This document shows, one piece after another, positions 1 through 7,211 of a stretch of 64,000 bases of DNA (within the stretch, counting starts at the first letter, position 1; each line of letters begins with the position of its first letter). Both the position numbers and the translations under genes were made by a program. The notes under the pieces were generated by a model. The model had not been told where the DNA came from and did not search any database. It saw only the letters and a list, made by a program, of their open reading frames with translations. This DNA comes from Bradyrhizobium stylosanthis (GTDB taxonomy: Bacteria; Pseudomonadota; Alphaproteobacteria; Rhizobiales; Xanthobacteraceae): positions 532,580 to 596,579 of the forward strand of contig NZ_LVEM01000001.1 of assembly GCF_001641335.1 (NCBI RefSeq), written 5' to 3'.

Positions 1-30
1 ACTATCGCCGACGAGCCACTCGGAGGCCCG

Positions 31-70
31 CAAAAGAAAATGGCCGCGCAGGCTGAACCTGCGCGGCCAT
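31..70 (-). terminator. Rho-independent terminator of the gene at 93-335
   Basis: Perfect 13-bp inverted repeat (ATGGCCGCGCAGG at 40-52, complement at 58-70) with a 5-nt loop. Read on the minus strand it is followed by TTTTCTTTT. It lies just downstream of the minus-strand gene ending at 93. Confidence 0.8.
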
Positions 71-92
71 CTTGCAATGCGGAAAGACGAGA

Positions 93-335
93 TCAGATCG
101 GGCGGCAGCGGCCGGCGTACCAGCGGAAGCCGTAGGGGCACACGCGCGGGCGCACCACGACAACGGGCGCGGGGGCCGGGGCCACGACGACAACCGGCGG
201 ACGCCCGGCCATCGGACGGCAGCCGCCATAGGGGCCACGGTACCAGCCGGGGCCGCAGCCGCCGGCGGCGCTGGCCGCCTCGCTGAAACCGACGACGGCG
301 CTCGCGAGCATGACGGCGGCAAAGAGATATTTCAT
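93..335 (-). CDS. Small secreted Gly/Pro-rich protein
   Basis: 80 aa with an N-terminal Sec signal peptide (MKYLFAAVMLASAVVGF, cleavage probably after ASAA). The mature part has GCGPGWYRGPYGGCRPM and, after a Val/Pro/Ala linker, CPYGFRWYAGRCRPI, so four Cys could form two disulfides in the periplasm. This resembles the short GCG-type secreted proteins abundant in Bradyrhizobium, whose function is unknown. A GAAGGA ribosome binding site precedes the ATG, and a strong terminator follows the stop codon, so it is probably monocistronic. Confidence 0.75.
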   Translation of the reverse strand: MKYLFAAVMLASAVVGFSEAASAAGGCGPGWYRGPYGGCRPMAGRPPVVVVAPAPAPVVVVRPRVCPYGFRWYAGRCRPI

Positions 336-542
336 TTGATCTTCCTTCTCGTCCTTGGGGCAGATTGTTTGGGGGGAAAGTCTTCAGGGCAAGTCGTTAG
401 GGCTCGGCGCTTGCGGCGCACAATGAATCAAAAGACACGATTCGACACGTTAAATCTGGGGAGGACGTGCCGACACGTCGCGATCCAAACCTGCCAATCA
501 TGACCTGAATGCGGCATGAACGCTTCCCGCATCCTGCCTCAG

Positions 543-613
543 GCGACATCCAGATGTCGCCAAAGCACGATCCGGAAAACCGCAGCGCGGCTTTCCGGAA
601 AGGTCATGCGTAA
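543..613. repeat. Rhizobial intergenic palindromes
   Basis: The 336-660 gap has no gene. It holds an 18-bp dyad at 543-560 (GCGACATC, CA, GATGTCGC) and an inverted repeat with arms TCCGGAAAACCGC at 571-583 and GCGGCTTTCCGGA at 587-599. The second resembles the ATCCGGAAAA-type intergenic element scattered through Rhizobiales genomes. I see nothing else in the gap apart from the promoter region expected for the minus-strand gene ending at 93. Confidence 0.6.
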
Positions 614-660
614 ACAAGAACCTGAAGCGCGATGATCGTCCGCCCAGGTCTCATCGCGCC

Positions 661-1668
661 TCAGCGGCCGAGAAAGCCCAGCACCAGCTCCTTGTACTTC
701 TCCGGTGCCTCCAGGAAGACGAGATGCCCGGTATCCGGGACCACCTCGGCGCGCGCGTTCGGCATCTTCGCGGCGAGTTGCTTGGCGAGCTCGGCGTTCT
801 GCCCCATCTTTGCGCGCAGCGCCTCGGGCGCGAGCGGCCGGCCCGGCGCGTTGTGGTCGTCGGCGCCCATGATGAACAGCGTCGGCAGCGCGATCAGCGG
901 GATCTCGTGCGCCACCGGCTCGCGATAGATCATCTGGCCGGACGAGACGAAGGCACGCAGCCAGCGCGGATAATCCGGGCTGCCCTTGATGTTGAAGCGG
1001 GCGTCGATGAAAGGCGTGATCGCCTCCGGCGGCAGCTTGATCGCGTAATTGGTCTGGAGCTGCTTGCGATAGCCGTCCGGGGTGAGCTTGTCCTCGGACT
1101 CGACGATCTTCTCGGTCGGCGTCGGCGGCACGTAGAGGCGGTAGTCCTCGAGGCCAATGGGGGCCGTCAGGACAAGATGTGAGACGCGATCGGGATAGGC
1201 GCGCGCGATGCGCACGCCGAGCATGCCGCCGAGCGAGTGCGCGACGACCTCGGCCTTGTCGATCTTGAGATGGTCGAGCAGCGCGATGGTGTTGCGCGCC
1301 AGATTGTCGAAATGCAGCTCGCCCGCGGGCTTGGAGGATTTGCCGAAGCCGATCTGGTCCGGCACCACGACGCGGTAGCCGGCCTCGCTCAGCATCTTGA
1401 TGACGGGCGCCCAGTAGCTCGACGGAAAATTGCGCCCGTGCAGCAGCACCACGGTCCGGCCGTTCGGCTGCTGGGGGGCGACGTCCATGTAGGCCATGCT
1501 GAGCTGCTCGCCGTCGTTGACCACGGGCAGCAGGTGCACGGGATAGGGATAGGCAAAACCTTCGAGCGCGATGCCGTAGGGTTCGCGTTGGGGCGTGTCG
1601 GCGGCGCGGGATGCAAGCGGGATAGCGAAGAGGGCGGCAGCGAGAGCAGCCGGGAGAATGCGGTTCAT
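661..1668 (-). CDS. Secreted alpha/beta hydrolase
   Basis: 335 aa. The start at 1668 begins a signal peptide (MNRILPAALAAALFA, cleavage near SRAAD) and is preceded by GGAG; upstream in-frame codons only translate an intergenic repeat. Oxyanion-hole HG at residues 76-77 (VVLLHGRNFPSSYW), nucleophile elbow AHSLGG with Ser145, acid Asp270 or Asp271 (FIMGADD) and His315 (PDTGHLVFLE) complete the catalytic triad. The alpha/beta-hydrolase fold hydrolyses esters, epoxides or C-C bonds; the substrate cannot be read from sequence. The signal peptide places it in the periplasm or outside. The next minus-strand gene upstream (ArsR regulator) is separated by a palindromic repeat, so an operon is unlikely. 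Confidence 0.85.
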   Translation of the reverse strand: MNRILPAALAAALFAIPLASRAADTPQREPYGIALEGFAYPYPVHLLPVVNDGEQLSMAYMDVAPQQPNGRTVVLLHGRNFPSSYWAPVIKMLSEAGYRVVVPDQIGFGKSSKPAGELHFDNLARNTIALLDHLKIDKAEVVAHSLGGMLGVRIARAYPDRVSHLVLTAPIGLEDYRLYVPPTPTEKIVESEDKLTPDGYRKQLQTNYAIKLPPEAITPFIDARFNIKGSPDYPRWLRAFVSSGQMIYREPVAHEIPLIALPTLFIMGADDHNAPGRPLAPEALRAKMGQNAELAKQLAAKMPNARAEVVPDTGHLVFLEAPEKYKELVLGFLGR

Positions 1669-1676
1669 GAAGGTCT

Positions 1677-1759
1677 CCGTCATGCCCGGGCCTGTCCCGG
1701 GCATCCACGTGCCAGCGGCAATAAAGACGTGGATGGCCGGGTCAAGCCCGGCCATGACG
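1677..1759. repeat. BIME-like double palindrome
   Basis: Two hairpins back to back: CATGCCCGGGCCTGTCCCGGG followed by ATCCACGT, then ACGTGGATGGCCGGGT and the GCCCGGCCATGAC arm. The whole unit is palindromic. Related copies lie at 5603-5687 and 14545-14634. Spurious ORFs through this element give the familiar MAGLDPAIHV peptide. Confidence 0.75.
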
Positions 1760-1807
1760 ACGGCGAGAGTTCACACGCGATTGTGTGTCGTCACGCGTCT
1801 CGCGTGA

Positions 1808-2506
1808 TCAATCCTTGCCGTTCCCGAACAGCGCCGCGAACTGCTTCTCGCCGGTGCGGGTGAAGTTCACCACGCGGCTGCCCGGGGTGGCATCGCGCGC
1901 CGCCCATTTCAGCTCGGCGAAACGCTGCATCATGGCGGCGCCCAGCGTGCCGGCGAGATGGTGGCGCCGCTCGCTCCAGTCGAGGCAGGCCTTGCAGACG
2001 GGCCGGCGGGGGTGGGCGAGCATTTCGGACGAGATCTGCAGATGCTTGGCGAGAAAGCGCTCGCCCTCGGTCGTCAGCTCGATGTCCTGCTTCTTCTGCC
2101 GGACCAGGTTGCGCTCGCGCATGGTGTCGAGCATCTGCACGCCGAGATCGCCGGCGAGATGGTCGTAGCAGATCCGCGCGCGCCGCAGCGCGGGGTCCTT
2201 CGGCCCGGTGCGGACGCGCATGTGGCCGGTGCGCGCCGCAAGGCCGGCAAGGCCTTCGAGCACGCCGGCGACGTCGTCGTCGGTGAGGCGGTAGTAGCGG
2301 TGCCGGCCCTGCTTCTCCGGCTCGACCAGTCCGCCGGCCTCGAGCTTCGACAGATGCGAGCTCGCGGTCTGCGGCGTGATGCCGGCCTCCTGCGCGAGCT
2401 CGCTCGCGGTGAGCGCGCGGCCGTTCATCAGCGCCGTGAGCATGTTGGCGCGGGCGGGATCGCCGACCAGCGCAGCGACCATGGCAATGTCGGGTCCTGA
2501 TTTCAT
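1808..2506 (-). CDS. ArsR/SmtB-type winged-helix regulator
   Basis: 232 aa. The N-terminal winged helix (about residues 5-85) contains the HTH segment LTASELAQEAGITPQTASSH followed by the wing GRHRYYRLTDDDV. The C-terminal half carries CKACLDWSERRHHLAG, seen in the large ArsR variants such as YdfF-like proteins. No clear metal-binding ELCVCDL motif is visible, so a non-metal signal is likely. The start at 2506 (MKSGPD) was chosen because the HTH begins shortly after it and upstream codons lie in repeat DNA. It is divergent from the small-enzyme genes starting at 2655 and may control them; that is inference from position. Confidence 0.8.
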   Translation of the reverse strand: MKSGPDIAMVAALVGDPARANMLTALMNGRALTASELAQEAGITPQTASSHLSKLEAGGLVEPEKQGRHRYYRLTDDDVAGVLEGLAGLAARTGHMRVRTGPKDPALRRARICYDHLAGDLGVQMLDTMRERNLVRQKKQDIELTTEGERFLAKHLQISSEMLAHPRRPVCKACLDWSERRHHLAGTLGAAMMQRFAELKWAARDATPGSRVVNFTRTGEKQFAALFGNGKD

Positions 2507-2654
2507 GCTTCGATGGTAGCCGAAGCATTGTGGTCGGGCAAGGGCGTAGCGTGTTGCTGCAAACACGTCATTGCGAGCGAAGCGAAGCAATCCAGATGCT
2601 TCAGCGGCGACGGCGTCGCTTGCGCTTCTCGCGACGAAAATTCAGGAGCCCACC

Positions 2655-2963
2655 ATGTCCGTCACCGTCTTCATCCGCTACCAGCTCGATCCGTTCAAGC
2701 GCGCGCAGTTCGAGGAGTATTCGAAGCGCTGGCTCACCATCATTCCGAAATGCGGCGGCGACCTGATCGGCTATTTCATGCCGCATGAGGGCACCAACAA
2801 CATCGCGTCTGCGCTGATCACCTTCGAGAGTCTTGCCGCCTACGAGGCCTATCGCGCCCGGCTGCGGCAGGATGCGGAAGGCATGGCGAATTTCAACTAC
2901 GCCGAGGAGCACAAATTCATCCTCGCGGAAGAGCGCACCTTCTTGCGCAAGGTGGTATTGTAG
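2655..2963 (+). CDS. NIPSNAP-family protein
   Basis: 102 aa, start supported by AGGAGC upstream. The fold is the dimeric alpha/beta barrel of NIPSNAP proteins: [20 protein letters not shown], then [16 protein letters not shown] and a C-terminal [12 protein letters not shown] strand. The biochemical role of bacterial NIPSNAP proteins is not established. It is followed 24 bp later by an ABM-domain protein of the same superfamily, probably co-transcribed, and both are divergent from the ArsR regulator. Confidence 0.8.
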   Translation: MSVTVFIRYQLDPFKRAQFEEYSKRWLTIIPKCGGDLIGYFMPHEGTNNIASALITFESLAAYEAYRARLRQDAEGMANFNYAEEHKFILAEERTFLRKVVL

Positions 2964-2987
2964 GCCTCCAACAAGAAGGAGAAGCCT

Positions 2988-3338
2988 ATGATCGCCGTGA
3001 TCTTCGAGGTCTGGCCCAAGCCGGAACACCGCCAGGACTATTTCGACCTCGCCGCCGATCTCAAGCCGCTGCTGCAAACCATCGACGGCTTCATCTCGGT
3101 CGAGCGTTTCGAGAGCCTGACCGAGAAGGGCAAGATCCTCTCGGTGTCGTTCTGGCGGGACGAGGCCGCCGTGCAGGCCTGGCGCAACACCATGGAGCAC
3201 CGCCGCACCCAGGCCAAGGGCAGGGCGCAGATCTTTGCGGACTATCATCTGCGCATCGCCAGCGTCGTCAGGGACTACAGCATGACCGACCGCGAGCAGG
3301 CGCCGAAGGACAGCCGCGCGGTGCACGATGCGCACTAG
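2988..3338 (+). CDS. ABM-domain (antibiotic biosynthesis monooxygenase-like) protein
   Basis: 116 aa dimeric alpha+beta barrel domain: MIAVIFEVWPKPEHRQDYFD, GFISVERFESL, then SVSFWRDEAAVQAWRNTMEH. The start has AAGGAGAAG upstream. Members act as cofactor-less monooxygenases, haem-degrading enzymes or stress proteins; no specific substrate can be assigned. It sits between the NIPSNAP gene and a PEP mutase-family gene 51 bp downstream, probably one operon. Confidence 0.8.
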   Translation: MIAVIFEVWPKPEHRQDYFDLAADLKPLLQTIDGFISVERFESLTEKGKILSVSFWRDEAAVQAWRNTMEHRRTQAKGRAQIFADYHLRIASVVRDYSMTDREQAPKDSRAVHDAH

Positions 3339-3389
3339 CGCGCTCGAACATGCGTGCCTATGTCTGCGCGGCCAACAAGGGAGAGAAAC

Positions 3390-4199
3390 ATGCATGTGAC
3401 AACCGCTGACAAGCGGGCCGCGTTCAGGAAGATGCACGAGAGCGGCTGCTTCATCCTGCCCAATCCGGTCGATGTCGGCAGCGCGAAAGCCTTGCAGCAT
3501 CTCGGTTTCAAGGCGATCGCCTCGTCGAGCGCGGGCTTTGCCTGGACCATCGGCAAGGCCGACAATCACGTCACCGTCGAGGACGTCTGTCAGCATCTGG
3601 CAGCATTGAGCTCGGCCGTCGACATTCCCGTCAACGCCGATTTCGAGGGCGGCTTCGCGGTCGAGCCGGACAGGGTCGCGGACAATGTCGAGCGCGGTGT
3701 GCGCACCGGCGTTGCCGGCCTGTCGATCGAGGATTCCACCGGCGACAAGGACAAGCCGATCTACGATCGCGCGCTCGCGGTCGAGCGCATCAAGGCCTCG
3801 CGCAAGGCGATCGGCGACAGCGGCACGCTGCTGGTCGGCCGCTGCGAAGCCTATCTGTGGGGCGTCACCGATCTCAAGCTCGTCATCGACCGGCTCACCG
3901 CCTATGCGGACGCCGGCGCCGACTGCCTGTATGCGCCGGGGCTCAAGACCCGCGAGGACATCGCCGCGGTAGTGAAGGCGGTCGCGCCAAAGCCGTTCAA
4001 TCTGCTGATCGGTGCGTCCGGCCTGTCGCTCAGGGAGGCCGAGGATCTCGGCGTGCGCCGCATCAGCGTCGGCGGCTCGCTCGCCCGCGCCGCCTGGGGC
4101 GGCTTCATGCGCGCGGCCAAGGAGATGGCGGAGAAGGGAACGTTTGCCGAGCTCGGCAGCGGTTATTCCGGCGGCGAGCTCAACAAGATGTTCAGCTAG
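3390..4199 (+). CDS. Isocitrate lyase/PEP mutase superfamily enzyme
   Basis: 269 aa. TIM-barrel signatures of the family are visible: GCFILPNPVDVGSAK near the N-terminus, the metal-binding strand VNADFEGGF, GLSIEDSTGDKDKPIYD, and LVGRCEAYLWG in place of the catalytic KRCG loop of isocitrate and methylisocitrate lyases. The loop lacks that Cys arrangement, so a 2-methylisocitrate lyase role is doubtful; carboxy-PEP mutase or oxaloacetate decarboxylase-like activity is as likely. Start chosen at 3390 with GGGAGAG upstream; the earlier in-frame ATG at 3360 has no good binding site. Third gene of the 2655-4199 set. Confidence 0.75.
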   Translation: MHVTTADKRAAFRKMHESGCFILPNPVDVGSAKALQHLGFKAIASSSAGFAWTIGKADNHVTVEDVCQHLAALSSAVDIPVNADFEGGFAVEPDRVADNVERGVRTGVAGLSIEDSTGDKDKPIYDRALAVERIKASRKAIGDSGTLLVGRCEAYLWGVTDLKLVIDRLTAYADAGADCLYAPGLKTREDIAAVVKAVAPKPFNLLIGASGLSLREAEDLGVRRISVGGSLARAAWGGFMRAAKEMAEKGTFAELGSGYSGGELNKMFS

Positions 4200-4220
4200 C
4201 GGCGCAACGAGACAAACGAA

Positions 4221-4256
4221 AAGCGGCGGGATGTCGAGTCCCGCCGCCTTCTCATC
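4221..4256 (+). terminator. Hairpin after the PEP mutase-family gene
   Basis: Nine-base-pair stem (GCGGCGGGA at 4223-4231, TCCCGCCGC at 4239-4247) with a 7-nt loop, followed by CTTCTCATC. The T-tract is weak. A second hairpin, ATCGCCCGGTCAAGCCGGGCG at about 4280-4300, may serve the convergent gene ending at 4337. Confidence 0.5.
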
Positions 4257-4336
4257 CTCTCGGAGTCATTCACCACTCGATCGCCCGGTCAAGCCGGGCG
4301 ATGACAGTTGCGTGCTACGCGACGGCAGTCGCGACG

Positions 4337-4765
4337 TTACTTCGCGCCGTCAGACGGCGTCTGCGTATCCGGCGCCGGCTTTGCAGCAGGCGTGTCCGGA
4401 GCCGGAGCGGCCGGCTTGGTCGGTGCTGCACCCGTGGTCATGCCCGGCTCGGTGTTGTTGCGCGGCGTCACGTCACGCATGCCGGGAGGGGCGGCCGGAT
4501 TGGCCGGCGCCGTCTGCTGAGCAGTGCGCGACGTCGGCTCGGTGCTCGCCTGGTTGCCCGTGGTCGAGTTGTTCAAGCCGTAGAACACCGCGCCCAGCAC
4601 CAGGGCGACGGCCACCGCGAACAATGCGACCTTGCCGCTGGAGGCGGGGCCTTCGCCGAGCTCGGGATCTGCTTGAAGGTCGCCGTCCCGGCGTGCCGCG
4701 CGAAGATACTCATCGTCGGCGAGGTTCGGGCGATACGGATCGTTGGGAAAACGGTCGTCAGCCAT
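4337..4765 (-). CDS. Single-pass membrane protein with Pro/Ala-rich tail
   Basis: 142 aa. Start at 4765 (MADDRFPNDPYRPN) preceded by GAGGAG. A charged cytoplasmic N-terminus (about 45 aa), one transmembrane helix (VALFAVAVALVLGAVFYGL, about 46-64) and a disordered tail rich in Pro, Ala and Thr with repeated PAAPAPDTPA-like segments. No enzymatic motif. The layout fits a small inner-membrane protein with a periplasmic low-complexity tail; function unknown. Confidence 0.7.
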   Translation of the reverse strand: MADDRFPNDPYRPNLADDEYLRAARRDGDLQADPELGEGPASSGKVALFAVAVALVLGAVFYGLNNSTTGNQASTEPTSRTAQQTAPANPAAPPGMRDVTPRNNTEPGMTTGAAPTKPAAPAPDTPAAKPAPDTQTPSDGAK

Positions 4766-4930
4766 CGATTGGTCTCCTCGGTTAAGACGCCGGGACAACC
4801 CTCAGCTGCGAGATTCTGTTCCGCCCGCTTTATGCTTTCGTCGCATGTTGCCTCGGCGTAGGGAATCGGGAACCTGTTTCGTCAGGAACCCCGTGCGCGA
4901 GTTCCATTGCAGGGAGAAGGGAACACGGCG

Positions 4931-5575
4931 ATGTGGAGCCCGCCGCCGACCGATAGCGTGCTGCATTTCCTGTCGCTGGTCGCGGTGGCCGCGCAGGGCA
5001 TGACGGCTGCGCTCGCTGCGGGGCGCCGCAGCATGGACTGGCTAGGGGTCTGCTTCCTCGGCTGCATCACCGCGCTCGGCGGCGGCACGCTGCGCGATCT
5101 CTTTCTCGGACATTATCCGCTGGCCTGGGTGCAGAACCCGATCTATCTCGCGCTGGCCGGCGGTGCCGCGTTCCTCACCATCCTGATCGCGCGTCTCGTG
5201 CACCGGCTGAAGGTCGCCTTCATCGTGCTCGATGCGATCGGCCTCGTCGTCTTCACGATGGCGGGTTGCAACGTTGCCTGGCAGACGGACGCCTCGCTGC
5301 CGATCGTCATCGTCTCGGGCATGGTGACGGGTTGTGCCGGCGGCGTGCTGCGCGACGTACTCTGCAACGACGTTCCGCTGCTGTTCCGCTCCGAGCTTTA
5401 CGCCAGCGTTTCGGTCGTGACGGGCCTGTTCTACGCCACCGCGTTCGGCCTCAATCTCAACGCCGAGCTCTGGACCATGTTGACCTTCGTCCTCGGCATC
5501 AGCTTCCGCCTGCTGGCGGTGCGCTACAAATGGGAGATGCCGAAATTCGTCTTCACGGGGGATGAGGAGAGGTAG
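4931..5575 (+). CDS. TRIC-type cation channel family protein (former UPF0126)
   Basis: 214 aa with seven predicted membrane segments arranged as two three-helix repeats plus one. Signature glycine motifs are ALGGGTLRDLFLG in the first repeat and CAGGVLRDVLCNDVP in the second, as in bacterial and archaeal trimeric intracellular cation channels (YadS/YicG). The start at 4931 has AGGGAGAAGGGA upstream and is favoured over the ATG at 4907. Expected role: inner-membrane monovalent cation permeation. It stands alone, followed by a palindromic repeat. Confidence 0.85.
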   Translation: MWSPPPTDSVLHFLSLVAVAAQGMTAALAAGRRSMDWLGVCFLGCITALGGGTLRDLFLGHYPLAWVQNPIYLALAGGAAFLTILIARLVHRLKVAFIVLDAIGLVVFTMAGCNVAWQTDASLPIVIVSGMVTGCAGGVLRDVLCNDVPLLFRSELYASVSVVTGLFYATAFGLNLNAELWTMLTFVLGISFRLLAVRYKWEMPKFVFTGDEER

Positions 5576-5602
5576 GGCTTACTTCGCCCGCTCCATCCAC
5601 AC

Positions 5603-5687
5603 CGTCATGGCCGGGCTTGTCCCGGCCATCCACGTCTTGCTCACCGCACCAGAACGTGGATGCCCGGGACAAGCCCGGGCATGACGA
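5603..5687. repeat. BIME-like double palindrome
   Basis: Same family as 1677-1759 and 14545-14634, with the two hairpin halves swapped: GGCCGGGCTTGTCCCGGCC then ACGTGGATGCCCGGGACAAG. It separates two convergent genes (4931-5575 and 5703-6917) and could act as a bidirectional transcription stop. Confidence 0.75.
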
Positions 5688-5702
5688 CTGAGGGCGGAGG
5701 GG

Positions 5703-6917
5703 TCAATCACCACCACGCGCCTTCGCCACCTGCGCCGGCGTCACCAGCGGCGCGGCGTTGCCCCAGGAATTGCGGATGTAGTTCGTGACCGCCGCGATCT
5801 CGTCGTCGGACAATTGTTTCGCGTAGCCCGGCATCTCGCCGGTGTTCGGCGCGCGCGGCGTCGTCACGGTGTGGGCGCCGTCGAGAATGATGCGCAGGGT
5901 CGAGGCCGGATTGACCGATTGCAGCAGCGCGTTGCCGGGCAGCGGCGGATAGATCCGCGGCGCGCCCGATCCGTCGGCCTCATGACAGGCGACGCAGAGC
6001 TTCGCATAGACGACCTGGCCGGCCGTCATCTCGGCCTCCTCGGGCGGCGTCACGATCGTCTCGCGCCGCGCCGGCGGCAGGCTCTTCAGGTAAACCGCGA
6101 TTGCGCGGACATCGACATCGCTCATCTTCGCCGTCGAGTTGACGACGACCTCGGCCATCGGTCCGCCGGCATGGCTCCTGGCGTTGCGGCCGCTCTGCAG
6201 ATATTCGGCGACGTCTGCCTCGCTCCAGGATTTCAAGCCCGTGCGCGCGGCGCCGTCGAGCCTTGGCGCATACCAGCCGCCGACCTCGTTGCCCGAGAGC
6301 GCCTGCGCCTGCTTGTCCGCGCCGAAATAGTTCTTCGGCGTATGGCAGGCACCGCAATGGCCGAGCCCGGTGACGAGATAGCCGCCTCTGTTCCAAGCCG
6401 CGCTCTGGCTCTGGTCCGGCTCGAACAGGCCGGGCTTGAAATACATCGCGTTCCAGATCCGCATCAGGCCGCGATAGCCGAACGGCCAGCGCAGCTCCGG
6501 CGGCTTGTTGCGGCTGACGATGGGCGCAAGGCTGCCGAGATAGGCCCGGATCGCCAGCGTGTCGTCCTTCGTCATCTTCGTGAAGTAGGGGTAGGGGAAC
6601 GCCGGGTAATAATTCGAGCCGTCGGGCGCGATGCCATAGCGCAGGGCGCGGGTGAAGTCGGCATCCGCCCAGGCGCCGATCCCGGTGTCGCGGTCGGGCG
6701 TCAGGTTCGGCGTGTAGATCGCGCCGAAGGGCGTGTCGATGCGTTTGCCCCCCGCAAACGGTTTGGCCGGATCGGCGGTGTGGCAGCCCGCGCAATCGCC
6801 GGCTTCGACCAGGGCCTTGCCATAGGCGATCAGCTCCGGCGCCGGCTCGGCGGCGCGGGCCGCATTTGTCACCGCAACCGCACTGCACAACGCGAGACTG
6901 GCCAGAATCGTCCGCAT
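5703..6917 (-). CDS. Tri-haem cytochrome c, alcohol/gluconate dehydrogenase subunit type
   Basis: 404 aa. Signal peptide MRTILASLALCSAVAVTNA, start at 6917 with GGAGAG upstream. Three CXXCH haem sites (GDCAGCHTAD, GHCGACHTPK, LCVACHEADG) define three class I cytochrome c domains, the layout of the membrane-anchored cytochrome subunit of PQQ alcohol dehydrogenases and FAD gluconate or sorbitol dehydrogenases. It passes electrons from a periplasmic dehydrogenase to ubiquinone or an oxidase. No dehydrogenase subunit lies next to it, so the partner is elsewhere. Divergent from the gene at 7212; the 294-bp space between holds no gene. Confidence 0.88.
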   Translation of the reverse strand: MRTILASLALCSAVAVTNAARAAEPAPELIAYGKALVEAGDCAGCHTADPAKPFAGGKRIDTPFGAIYTPNLTPDRDTGIGAWADADFTRALRYGIAPDGSNYYPAFPYPYFTKMTKDDTLAIRAYLGSLAPIVSRNKPPELRWPFGYRGLMRIWNAMYFKPGLFEPDQSQSAAWNRGGYLVTGLGHCGACHTPKNYFGADKQAQALSGNEVGGWYAPRLDGAARTGLKSWSEADVAEYLQSGRNARSHAGGPMAEVVVNSTAKMSDVDVRAIAVYLKSLPPARRETIVTPPEEAEMTAGQVVYAKLCVACHEADGSGAPRIYPPLPGNALLQSVNPASTLRIILDGAHTVTTPRAPNTGEMPGYAKQLSDDEIAAVTNYIRNSWGNAAPLVTPAQVAKARGGD

Positions 6918-7211
6918 CGAAAGTCTCTCCTGCGACCAATCGACCTCGTCCAGCATGCGAGGTGCGTCGATTCATTTCGTGATGGCCGGGGTATGGTGAC
7001 ACAAATTGCAAATGCGCGATGCCTTTCAGGCCACGAAATTGCGATTTTTACCCGGCGCTCGCTTTGGTCCAGATTTGTGATGCGTTGCGTTAAATATCCG
7101 ACATAGAGTGGCGGAGGTGGTCGGCGCGCCCTAGCTAAAAACAACGGGCAGGCAACGGCTTAAGCGATCTTAAGTGACAAAGACCCGAACAGGGCGCGGA
7201 AAGAGGACAGC